From Muribaculaceae bacterium (GTDB lineage Bacteria > Bacteroidota > Bacteroidia > Bacteroidales > Muribaculaceae): DNA of 64,000 nucleotides. Below, piece by piece: positions 20,001 to 26,346 of the stretch (positions within the stretch are counted from its first letter, which is position 1; every line of letters begins with the position of its first letter). Location of the stretch: assembly GCA_017621225.1 (NCBI GenBank), contig JAGATN010000019.1, positions 122,200 to 186,199 on the forward strand, read 5' to 3'. The notes beneath the pieces were generated by a model. That model saw nothing but the letters and a program-made list of their open reading frames with translations, was not told the origin of the DNA and ran no database searches. The translations under genes and the position numbers were made by a program.

Positions 20001-20397
20001 ATATTACGGCATGGAAATTCAGGTACTCGACCACGATGCCCCGATATACAAAGATCTCCGCGAATACCAGCAGCATGGATCGGTATACGGCATAATCCCC
20101 GCCAAGCGCGTCAAATTCCCCGCGCGCGGCTCTTGGAACACCGAAGAAATTCGTGCCGTGGGCGATCATATCACTGTTACCGTGAATGGAGAGGTGATTC
20201 TCGATGGCGACATCCGTGAGGCCACGCAAGGACATAACGTAGCTCCCGACGGAGCCGATCGCAATCCCTACACCGTCGACCATCTGAATCACCCCGGATT
20301 GTTCAACAAATCCGGTCACATCGGATTCCTCGGTCATGGTACCGGCATCAAGTTCCGCAACATACGTGTGAAAGATCTTTCTTCTGAATCAAAATAA
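17020..20397 (+). CDS. Large HEAT-repeat protein with two C-terminal DUF1080 domains
   Basis: The 1125-residue protein has a signal peptide (1-20, ending 'VMSQ'). Residues about 30-730 are a long alpha-helical solenoid of HEAT-like repeats, with recurring 'AAxALxxx' helix pairs such as 'AAVAAAGRIGGEKALNELVALL'. Residues about 760-905 and 905-1120 are two DUF1080-type sandwiches; the second has 'GFKALFDGRSMHNFIG' and 'GIGIRTP'. The first looks divergent and may be non-catalytic. The HEAT solenoid could dock partner proteins or long glycans; that is inference. It lies 10 bp before the second oxidoreductase gene. Codon use is GC-richer than in the left operon. Fusions of this size are unusual enough to merit attention. 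Confidence 0.85.
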   Translation: MKKIFLLLALVLALPFSVMSQDARNRTSQTIVADALAQLPVANQNNYEKVMGEIAGTGADGIKQLASMLVPADKGENATVEHALNGVVAYVSAPGREAECAEVRKGLIEAIKTTTDNPNRAFLMTLLRNCATTDDVAVFESYVSDPYLREWAIAGLTTLPGGEDAILRLIENNGAPNDVLANAAGSMKIAAAEPVIINWAKEVSGRDAAPFYRALGNIGGSKSVSVLSKAAKKQNYSWEPDAATESYVILLNNMVANGNVKEAVSAAKKLMKDADKPNVRSAALQIITSQEGKKAIPVVIKALSDPDRGYRVNALRLAQPFADNDLYKELNKILASKNETEVKADIINWYGANHVESQIDAILPSFKSSNAEVAQAAVAAAGRIGGEKALNELVALLNGPLAKEASAALLSFNGKVNPGIVQALTGGDSATKIAALKIASERRMTEAANMVFMMLDSDDKNVSAAAYEALPGVVSQNDFPRLCVLVEKDGGVHIKTLQSAIKSALRNFSPDAQYAAVEPFLKKSKTPSVFYPLLAQSATPDAIKALLESYDSPNSKSAFEALLTVNSPEMTDVMYGIATASKANKADAAQALSRYTRLVSQSSLTPERKYQLYRKAIEATNDPAVQNQIINGLGNVATYPSFLTVEKYISNSATAAAAAEALRSIASKNMAIMGGSYVKSTLEKAVAQFRSQTDNPDAGYAVDDINGMLAKISETGFEPLRLNIKDVKFLPMSTLTGLPIAPGRLKGIALKKAENAAIKSAKDWTVNTVGITYSGTEKTAIALPGDYENFDLIFEWKGDGILGLRSIPAIKLGGKNSGTVIANAEPNAAVDNAMNSDAEWNTAYVRMVNDRVTVIINGIMVTDNLILENPASDQKYVYPTGAIEFVSTGKTMEVRDLYLRQLPSTPVFELSAEEAADGFKALFDGRSMHNFIGNTVNYIPVDGNIVVSAQYGSGGNLYTVDEYSDFILRFEFCFDREGVNNGIGIRTPMGVDAAYYGMEIQVLDHDAPIYKDLREYQQHGSVYGIIPAKRVKFPARGSWNTEEIRAVGDHITVTVNGEVILDGDIREATQGHNVAPDGADRNPYTVDHLNHPGLFNKSGHIGFLGHGTGIKFRNIRVKDLSSESK

Positions 20398-20407
20398 TTG
20401 AAAAAAA

Positions 20408-21652
20408 ATGACCATGACGAATACTAAGTCCGACAATAGTCGTCCGGTAAAAATAGTTGCTATCGGAGCTGGTAATCGTACGGCCAAATATCTGCATTAC
20501 ATACTCAACAACCCCGATAAAGCTGAGCTTGTCGGGGTTGTTGAGCTTAACGATCTGCGTCGCCAGAATGTGGCCAAGCAGGCCGGTTTGTCCTCCGACA
20601 GGTGCTTCCGTACCTATGAGGAGTTTTTCAGCAATCCCGTAGAAGCTGATGCCGTCATGATATGCACTCCCGAAAATGTGCATTTTAAGCCCTGTATGCT
20701 TGCATTGGAGCACGGTTATCACATATTGCTTGAAAAACCCATCGCTCAGACCCTTCAGGAGTGCAAAACCATAGCCGACGAGGCTCGTAAACGTGGTAAG
20801 ATAGTTGCCGTATGCCATGTGCTTCGATACCATCCCTACTTTGTTAAAATGAAAGAGCTCGTAAAGTCAGGCAGGCTTGGACGGGTCATTTCCATTACAC
20901 ACAGGGCTTCGGTTGGCATCGATCGCTCCGGCCACAGTTACGTGCGCGGCATCTGGAGCCGTGTCGACGATACCAATCCCATGCTCCTTTCGAAATGTTG
21001 CCACGATGTCGATTTTTTGATATGGCTCACCGATTCGCGTTGTCGCAAGCTTGCTTCGTTTGGTTCACTGAGTTGGTTTATTGACAAGAATGCTCCCGAA
21101 GGAGCTGCTGCACGATGCATCGACTGTAAGGCCGAGGCATCCTGCCCCTTCTCTGCCGTCAATCTCTACAAAGTACGCCATGAATGGATTGCCAACTTCG
21201 ACGTTCCGGAAGGAAAGACGATCGACGACGTTATCGACTGCGAACTTCGCGAAGGCCGATATGGCCGATGCGTGTTCCATTGCGACAATGACGTGGTTGA
21301 CCACCAGGTGCTTGCCATGGAGCTTGAAAACGACATCACCATCAATATGTCAATGGATCTTTTCACTCTCGACGATTGCCGCGCCACTCACATCTCGCTT
21401 ACCGAAGCTGAAATAGAAGGCGATGAAAGAGTTATCACCGTAAAGCATTTCCGTAGCGGCAAGAAAGAGATATACGATTATTCCGACGTCGACGGTCTGC
21501 CGTTCCATGCCGGAGCCGACTTGCGTGTAGTCGAAGATTTTATCGAAGGCATAAGCAACCCCGATCATAAAGTGTTGACTCACATCGACGACTCCATCGA
21601 GAGTCATCGTATATGTTATGAAGCCGAGTTGAGCCGACTTGGCAAGCTATGA
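20408..21652 (+). CDS. Cytoplasmic Gfo/Idh/MocA family oxidoreductase
   Basis: The 414-residue protein has no signal sequence. It begins with a Rossmann motif 'VAIGAGNRTAKYL' and carries 'CTPENVHF', 'LLEKPIAQT' (catalytic-region Lys) and a 'CCHDVDFL' segment where the family places its active-site His/Asp. A Cys cluster, Cys237-x2-Cys240-x5-Cys246, with further Cys at 288 and 292, could bind a metal ion. It probably reduces or oxidises the keto-sugar after uptake, complementing the exported enzyme at 15666. It is the last gene of the cluster; a terminator follows. The start at 20408 has a second ATG two codons later. Confidence 0.88.
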   Translation: MTMTNTKSDNSRPVKIVAIGAGNRTAKYLHYILNNPDKAELVGVVELNDLRRQNVAKQAGLSSDRCFRTYEEFFSNPVEADAVMICTPENVHFKPCMLALEHGYHILLEKPIAQTLQECKTIADEARKRGKIVAVCHVLRYHPYFVKMKELVKSGRLGRVISITHRASVGIDRSGHSYVRGIWSRVDDTNPMLLSKCCHDVDFLIWLTDSRCRKLASFGSLSWFIDKNAPEGAAARCIDCKAEASCPFSAVNLYKVRHEWIANFDVPEGKTIDDVIDCELREGRYGRCVFHCDNDVVDHQVLAMELENDITINMSMDLFTLDDCRATHISLTEAEIEGDERVITVKHFRSGKKEIYDYSDVDGLPFHAGADLRVVEDFIEGISNPDHKVLTHIDDSIESHRICYEAELSRLGKL

Positions 21653-21686
21653 CAAGTCCATCACTCTTAGCGGCAAGATAAAGATA

Positions 21687-21727
21687 AATTCCCGCCTCAG
21701 CCCAATCTGTTGGCGGGAATTTTTTTA
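21687..21727 (+). terminator. Rho-independent terminator after the DUF1080 cluster
   Basis: A stem AATTCCCGCC / GGCGGGAATT (21687-21696 and 21712-21721) is followed by a T-tract to 21726. It separates the four-gene cluster from the GH97 gene at 21759. Confidence 0.85.
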
Positions 21728-21758
21728 ACAATACATAATTATTTAATCATACATCAAT

Positions 21759-23744
21759 ATGAATTTTAAAGTTACTACAATTATTGTGGCATGCTCGCTC
21801 GTTACGGCGAGTTCGGCTATGGCAAAGGTGTATCGTCTTGCCTCGCCCGATAACAAGATTTCAGTTTCAATCGACGACACCGCGGGCAACATAGCCTACG
21901 GCATCGATTACGAAGGAAAAGTGTTGGTAAAGCCTTCGGTAATCGACCTCAGTGTCGAAGGGTTGCCCTCTACGGCAAAAATAAAGAGCGCAAAATCGCG
22001 CAACGTCGTTTCGGAGCAGATCGAGGCTCCGTTCTATCGTCAGAAACAGGTAAACTCCAATTATAATGAATTGCTGTTGAAGCTCAATGACAATCGTTCG
22101 CTTGAATTCCGCGCCTACAACAGCGGTGTGGCATATCGCTTTGCCATAAACAGTAAGAAGGATTCGGTGATAATAAACGACGAAGTGTTTCAGCTCAACT
22201 TCCCTTCCGACGTAAACACTTATCTGCCCTATACCACGAATCCTGGCAATCCCACCAATATTTCGTTTGAAAACACCTATACCGTGGCCCCGATCAGCAA
22301 GGCCGAGGATATGCCGGCATTTTTGCCTGCCGTGGCCGATTTTGGTGGCGGATTGAAGCTGACTCTGCTCGAATCGGACATAGAGTCGTTCCCCGGTCTG
22401 TTCATCGTGCCCGATACCGTTGCGCTTGCGTTCGACGGCATGCATGCAAAGCGCCCCGACGCGTTTACGTTCTCAACCGGCAACGCTATGGCTCACGTGA
22501 AAAGTACCGAAAACTACATAGCCAAGACTTCGGGCAATCGCACTTTCCCCTGGCGAATAATGGCCATTACCACTAACGACGCGCAGATGCCCGTAAACGA
22601 CCTCGTATATGTTTTGGCTTCGCCCAACCGCATTGGCGACACTTCGTGGATAAAGCCCGGAAAGGTTGCTTGGGATTGGTGGAATTCATGGGGGCTCAAA
22701 GGCGTAGATTTTCGTGCCGGCATAAACACCGATACTTATAAGTATTATATTGATTTCGCCGCTAAAAACGGCATAGAATACGTGATACTCGATGAAGGTT
22801 GGTACAAATCATCGTCGGGCGACATGCTTACCATCGTGCCCGAAATAGACCTTCAGGAGCTTGTCGACTACGGCAATAAGCGTGGCGTAGGATTGGTGTT
22901 GTGGGCCGTGTTCAGCGTTCTCGATCGACAGCTTGACGAAGCGTGCGACCGCTATTCGAAAATGGGCATAAAGGGCTTTAAAGTCGATTTCCTCGACCGT
23001 GACGACCAGGAAGCCGTGGATATGGCCTATCGCATAGCCGAAAAGGCGGCAAAACATAAAATGTTTCTCGATTACCACGGATTCTACAAGCCTTCGGGAT
23101 TGAATCGTACATTCCCGCACCTGCTCAACTTTGAGGGCGTGTATGGCCTCGAGCAGTGCAAATGGCAGGATGCCAAAGTCGATCATCCGCTCTACGACGT
23201 CACCATGCCGTTCATCCGCATGATGGCCGGCCCCGTCGATTATACGCCCGGTGCCATGCGCAATGCCACTCGCATCGACTGGAAGCCTGTCTACTACAAT
23301 CCTGTAAGCATGGGCACCCGTTGCCATCAGATGGGCGAATACGTAGTGTTCGATGCTCCGTTCCTCATGCTTTGCGATTCACCTTCAAGCTACGAAGACG
23401 AAGCTGAATGCACCGAATATCTGGCAGCCATACCTACCGTGTACGACGAAACCATAATCCCGACGGCCGAAATGGGCAATTACATCGTGACGGCCCGTCG
23501 CAGCGGTAAAGATTGGTTTGTGGGCGGATTGACCAATTGGTCGTCGCGTGACGTCGACCTCGATTTCTCATTCCTTCCCGAAGGAGTGACCTACGAGGCC
23601 ACTATGTTTGTCGATGGAATGAACGCTCACCGTTTGGCCACCGATTACAAGAAAAAGTCGCAAACTATCGACCGAAACAGCCGTATAAAGATACATATGG
23701 CTCCCGGCGGTGGATTTGCAATGCGTCTCACACCCGGCAAATAA
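21759..23744 (+). CDS. GH97 glycosidase, retaining type
   Basis: The 661-residue secreted enzyme (signal peptide 1-22) has the full GH97 layout. The nucleophile motif 'GFKVDFLDRDDQ' places Asp410 at the retaining-type nucleophile. The acid/base Glu is probably Glu465 in 'GVYGLEQ', after 'DYHGFYKPSG'. Retaining GH97 enzymes known to me are alpha-galactosidases or alpha-glucosidases. The gene follows a terminator, so it may have its own promoter, though none is obvious in the 32 bp between. It is a paralogue of the genes at 36172 and 8326 but clearly different in sequence. Confidence 0.92.
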   Translation: MNFKVTTIIVACSLVTASSAMAKVYRLASPDNKISVSIDDTAGNIAYGIDYEGKVLVKPSVIDLSVEGLPSTAKIKSAKSRNVVSEQIEAPFYRQKQVNSNYNELLLKLNDNRSLEFRAYNSGVAYRFAINSKKDSVIINDEVFQLNFPSDVNTYLPYTTNPGNPTNISFENTYTVAPISKAEDMPAFLPAVADFGGGLKLTLLESDIESFPGLFIVPDTVALAFDGMHAKRPDAFTFSTGNAMAHVKSTENYIAKTSGNRTFPWRIMAITTNDAQMPVNDLVYVLASPNRIGDTSWIKPGKVAWDWWNSWGLKGVDFRAGINTDTYKYYIDFAAKNGIEYVILDEGWYKSSSGDMLTIVPEIDLQELVDYGNKRGVGLVLWAVFSVLDRQLDEACDRYSKMGIKGFKVDFLDRDDQEAVDMAYRIAEKAAKHKMFLDYHGFYKPSGLNRTFPHLLNFEGVYGLEQCKWQDAKVDHPLYDVTMPFIRMMAGPVDYTPGAMRNATRIDWKPVYYNPVSMGTRCHQMGEYVVFDAPFLMLCDSPSSYEDEAECTEYLAAIPTVYDETIIPTAEMGNYIVTARRSGKDWFVGGLTNWSSRDVDLDFSFLPEGVTYEATMFVDGMNAHRLATDYKKKSQTIDRNSRIKIHMAPGGGFAMRLTPGK

Positions 23745-23757
23745 TTGTCGCTGATTA

Positions 23758-23792
23758 TTAGGGCCGATTCCATTATGCGGAGTCGGCCCTAA
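23758..23792 (+). terminator. Hairpin after GH97, possible terminator
   Basis: A strong stem TTAGGGCCGAxTC / GAxTCGGCCCTAA lies 14 bp after the stop codon. The following bases (TATGTTTCTC) are only a weak T-tract, so termination efficiency is uncertain. Confidence 0.6.
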
Positions 23793-23813
23793 TATGTTTC
23801 TCAAAATTCTTTG

Positions 23814-23821
23814 TACTTTTG
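23814..23821 (+). promoter_or_regulatory. Candidate -7 element TACTTTTG for the SMR gene
   Basis: It matches TAnnTTTG, 61 bases before the chosen start at 23883. It also shows that the in-frame ATG at 23811 is upstream of transcription. I looked in the leader for a guanidine riboswitch and saw none I could support. Confidence 0.5.
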
Positions 23822-23882
23822 TGTCACCTTAGAAGGAGTCGCCGAGAATTCTTGCAGCCCTCAAATAGGTTCGGATTCAGTT

Positions 23883-24206
23883 ATGAATTGGTTAATTCTA
23901 ATTGTTGCCGGCTTCTGCGAGGTCGGCTTTACTTACTGCCTCGGACGGGCAAAATCCGTTGAAGGCTTGGCTTGGTGGGGCTGGATGGCCGGCTTCCTGA
24001 TGTTTACCATTATGAGTATGGGGTTGTTGGCCAAAGCCACGCAAAGTCTGCCCATAGGCACTGCTTATGCCGTATGGACCGGCATTGGTGCGGTTGGAAC
24101 GGTTCTGGTAGGAATACTCTTTTTCCATGAACCGGCAACCTTTTGGCGCCTGTTTTTCATTTTCACGCTCATCTCATCGATAATAGGACTTAAAATCGTA
24201 TCATAA
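23883..24206 (+). CDS. Small multidrug resistance (SMR) family transporter
   Basis: The 107-residue protein has four predicted transmembrane helices. The conserved membrane-embedded Glu of the SMR family is in 'GFCEVGFTYCLGRAK' near the start of helix 1. 'LPIGTAYAVWTGIGAVGTVLVGILFFHEP' is the helix 3 signature. Members work as antiparallel dimers that exchange protons for quaternary ammonium compounds or guanidinium. I chose the ATG at 23883 because the longer frame adds 24 residues without family resemblance and overlaps a promoter. The exact substrate type (QacE-like or guanidinium exporter-like) is not clear. Confidence 0.88.
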   Translation: MNWLILIVAGFCEVGFTYCLGRAKSVEGLAWWGWMAGFLMFTIMSMGLLAKATQSLPIGTAYAVWTGIGAVGTVLVGILFFHEPATFWRLFFIFTLISSIIGLKIVS

Positions 24207-24340
24207 ATACCCCCGTTTCCGTAAAATAGCATGCACGTAATGGTGCTTAATTATAATGTGTAACGGGCGTTTTATTGATAAAAATGAATTAAATGCGAAT
24301 AAAAAATGGTAATTTGATAGTTTATATCTGATTTTTGTTA

Positions 24341-24348
24341 TAACTTTG
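24341..24348 (+). promoter_or_regulatory. Candidate -7 element TAACTTTG for gdhA
   Basis: The element TAACTTTGTCG lies 58 bases before the start codon. A TTTG at 24313-24316 is 24 bp upstream, slightly longer than the usual -33/-7 spacing. Confidence 0.55.
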
Positions 24349-24406
24349 TCGCGTATTTGATAAATATAATAACACATAGTTAAATTTTAATTGATTTTTC
24401 TTATTT

Positions 24407-25744
24407 ATGAAAGCAACTGAAGTAATCGATGATCTGAAGCGTCGTTTCCCCAATGAGCCGGAATATATTCAGGCGGTGGAAGAAGTCTTGACTACAATCG
24501 AAGATACGTACAATCAATATCCCGAATTCGAACGTTACAACTTGATTGAACGCCTTTGCATTCCCGACCGCATAATTTCTTTCCGCGTATCGTGGGTCGA
24601 CGATCAGGGAAAAGTGAGAAACAATATGGGCTACCGTATTCAGCACAACAATGCCATTGGCCCGTATAAAGGTGGCATCCGTTTCCACTCGTCGGTTAAT
24701 CAGTCAATCCTGAAGTTCCTCGCTTTCGAGCAGACATTCAAAAACTCGCTTACCACTCTCGCCATGGGTGGTGCCAAAGGTGGCAGCGACTTCTCGCCTC
24801 GAGGCAAGAGCGACATGGAAGTAATGCGCTTCTGTCAGGCATTCGTCACCGAGCTGTGGCGTCAGATCGGTCCTGATACCGACGTGCCCGCCGGCGATAT
24901 CGGCGTAGGTGGTCGTGAAGTAGGCTATATGTACGGCTGGTACAAGAAAATGGCACGCGAATTTACCGGTACGTTTACCGGCAAGGGTATAGAATTCGGC
25001 GGTTCGCTCATTCGTCCTGAAGCTACGGGATATGGAAACGTTTACTTCCTCCTGAATATGCTTGCCACTAAGGGCATCGAATTGAAGGATAAGAGAGTGG
25101 CCATTTCCGGATCGGGAAACGTGGCTACTTACACTGCTGAAAAACTGCTCAAACTTGGTGCCAAGGTGGTATCGTTGAGCGATAGCGACGGCACGGTGGG
25201 CATACCTGACGGCATCACTCAGGAGCAGCTCGATTACGTGTTCAAGCTCAAAAATATATATCGCGGACGAATTCGTGAGTTTGCCGAAGAATACGGACTC
25301 CCCTACTATCCCGGCGAACGTCCGTGGGCAAACGTGAAGTGCGACATTGCCATGCCTTCGGCTACGCAGAACGAAATAGATGGTGATGATGCGCGCGCGC
25401 TTCTCGCACAAGGTTGCATTGCCGTGAGCGAAGGCGCCAACATGCCCTCTACTCCCGAGGCAATAAAGGAATTCCTTGCCGCACGCATCCTCTATGCTCC
25501 CGGAAAGGCTGCCAATGCCGGCGGTGTATCGGTTTCGGGTCTTGAAATGGCACAGAATTCACAAAAACTTTCATGGAGTGCCGCCGAAGTCGACGAAAAG
25601 CTTAAGAGCATCATGGCTGAAATACATCACCAGTGCGAACTTTTCGGTAAAGAGGCCGACGGCTACATCAATTACGTGAAGGGTGCCAACGTTGCCGGTT
25701 TCATGAAGGTGGCGCGCGCAATGATGGCCCAGGGCGTAATGTAA
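24407..25744 (+). CDS. gdhA: NADP-type glutamate dehydrogenase
   Basis: The 445-residue protein has the length and motifs of hexameric glutamate dehydrogenases of ammonium assimilation: substrate-binding 'GPYKGGIRFH', the catalytic Lys region 'MGGAKGGSDF', 'PAGDIGVGGREVGYMYG' and the Rossmann segment 'AISGSGNVATYTAEKL'. It converts 2-oxoglutarate and ammonium to glutamate, or the reverse, in the cytoplasm. The NADP preference is inferred from overall similarity to the 445-residue biosynthetic type and not from a diagnostic residue. It is a single-gene unit with its own promoter and a strong terminator. Confidence 0.96.
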   Translation: MKATEVIDDLKRRFPNEPEYIQAVEEVLTTIEDTYNQYPEFERYNLIERLCIPDRIISFRVSWVDDQGKVRNNMGYRIQHNNAIGPYKGGIRFHSSVNQSILKFLAFEQTFKNSLTTLAMGGAKGGSDFSPRGKSDMEVMRFCQAFVTELWRQIGPDTDVPAGDIGVGGREVGYMYGWYKKMAREFTGTFTGKGIEFGGSLIRPEATGYGNVYFLLNMLATKGIELKDKRVAISGSGNVATYTAEKLLKLGAKVVSLSDSDGTVGIPDGITQEQLDYVFKLKNIYRGRIREFAEEYGLPYYPGERPWANVKCDIAMPSATQNEIDGDDARALLAQGCIAVSEGANMPSTPEAIKEFLAARILYAPGKAANAGGVSVSGLEMAQNSQKLSWSAAEVDEKLKSIMAEIHHQCELFGKEADGYINYVKGANVAGFMKVARAMMAQGVM

Positions 25745-25785
25745 TAATACGGATTTCGGAAATACTACATAATAATAATGGAGAG

Positions 25786-25824
25786 CAAGTGTGGTTCAAG
25801 TGATTGAATCACACTTGATTTTTT
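25786..25824 (+). terminator. Rho-independent terminator after gdhA
   Basis: A 14-bp stem (25786-25799 with 25804-25817, one G-T pair) with a four-base loop is followed by TTTTTT. Confidence 0.9.
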
Positions 25825-25862
25825 AGGTTCCATTCCACAAATTTTGTTAAAAAGAAGATGTT

Positions 25863-25880
25863 TCACTAAATTTTTAGTGA
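25863..25880. promoter_or_regulatory. Palindromic operator copy 1 upstream of blaI-like gene
   Basis: TCACTAAATTTTTAGTGA has perfect 8-bp arms around a TT centre. It lies upstream of the promoter core and is identical to the copy at 25920-25937. It is probably bound by the BlaI-like repressor dimer encoded downstream. Confidence 0.75.
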
Positions 25881-25884
25881 TATA

Positions 25885-25917
25885 TTGCTTCGCTTTCAAA
25901 ATAATGTCATACCTTTG
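25885..25917 (+). promoter_or_regulatory. Promoter of the BlaI/BlaR1-like operon
   Basis: TTGC (25885-25888) and TACCTTTG (25910-25917) are separated by 21 bp, matching the Bacteroidetes promoter pattern. The promoter lies between the two operator palindromes. Confidence 0.7.
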
Positions 25918-25919
25918 TA

Positions 25920-25937
25920 TCACTAAATTTTTAGTGA
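25920..25937. promoter_or_regulatory. Palindromic operator copy 2 over the transcription start
   Basis: It is an identical copy of TCACTAAATTTTTAGTGA, 57 bp from copy 1. It covers the expected transcription start and ends 10 bases before the blaI-like ATG, a position suited to blocking transcription. Confidence 0.78.
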
Positions 25938-25947
25938 TTTACTTGTT

Positions 25948-26346
25948 ATGGACAATAATTCATTGAAACTTACTGAAAAGGAAGAGGAAGTAATGAGCCT
26001 GATATGGGAATACGGCCCTTGTCAGGTACGCACCATCATTGGGCATATGCCTGAGCCGAAGCCCCACTTCAATACGGTGTCTACGTTTGTTCGCATACTC
26101 GAGGAGAAAGGTTACGTAGGCCGCCTGTCGGGCGAAGGGCGCGGCAATGCCTTTTATGCCAAGATACCCAAGCAAAATTATCGATCGGGCTTGTTGCGCA
26201 ATATGGTCAACAAATTTTTTGGCAACAGCTTTTCGGTGGTTTCGCAACTTATTGAAGATGATGCTCTGACTCCGCAGCAGCTTCAGGAGCTTACGCAGAT
26301 GGCCCGTCAGGCATATGATGAACGAACTAAAAAATCAAAGCCATGA
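25948..26346 (+). CDS. BlaI/MecI/CopY-family transcriptional repressor
   Basis: The 132-residue protein is a winged-helix repressor. 'LTEKEEEVMSLIWEYGPCQVRTIIG' and 'HFNTVSTFVRILEEKGYVGR' form the DNA-binding domain, with the family 'Y(N/D)TVxTxLxxLxxKG' pattern. The C-terminal helices form the dimer interface and carry the site that a BlaR1-type protease would cut. By family knowledge it binds palindromes as a dimer; two matching palindromes flank its own promoter. It overlaps the M56 protease gene by four bases (ATGA). No beta-lactamase gene is adjacent, so the wider regulon is unknown. Confidence 0.92.
   Translation: MDNNSLKLTEKEEEVMSLIWEYGPCQVRTIIGHMPEPKPHFNTVSTFVRILEEKGYVGRLSGEGRGNAFYAKIPKQNYRSGLLRNMVNKFFGNSFSVVSQLIEDDALTPQQLQELTQMARQAYDERTKKSKP

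Noticed and set aside
19525-20337. 270-codon antisense frame
   Set aside because: It is a shadow of the DUF1080 end of the HEAT protein; it has no domain or plausible start context.
23868-23882. GGTTCGGATTC resembling a tRNA T-loop
   Set aside because: No acceptor, anticodon or D-arm could be folded around it; it lies in the SMR leader.
24704-25411. 235-codon antisense frame in gdhA
   Set aside because: The coding strand is an unmistakable glutamate dehydrogenase.
25863-25937. Pair of repeats as a possible CRISPR remnant
   Set aside because: Only two copies, palindromic, positioned around a promoter, and no cas gene; an operator pair explains them.
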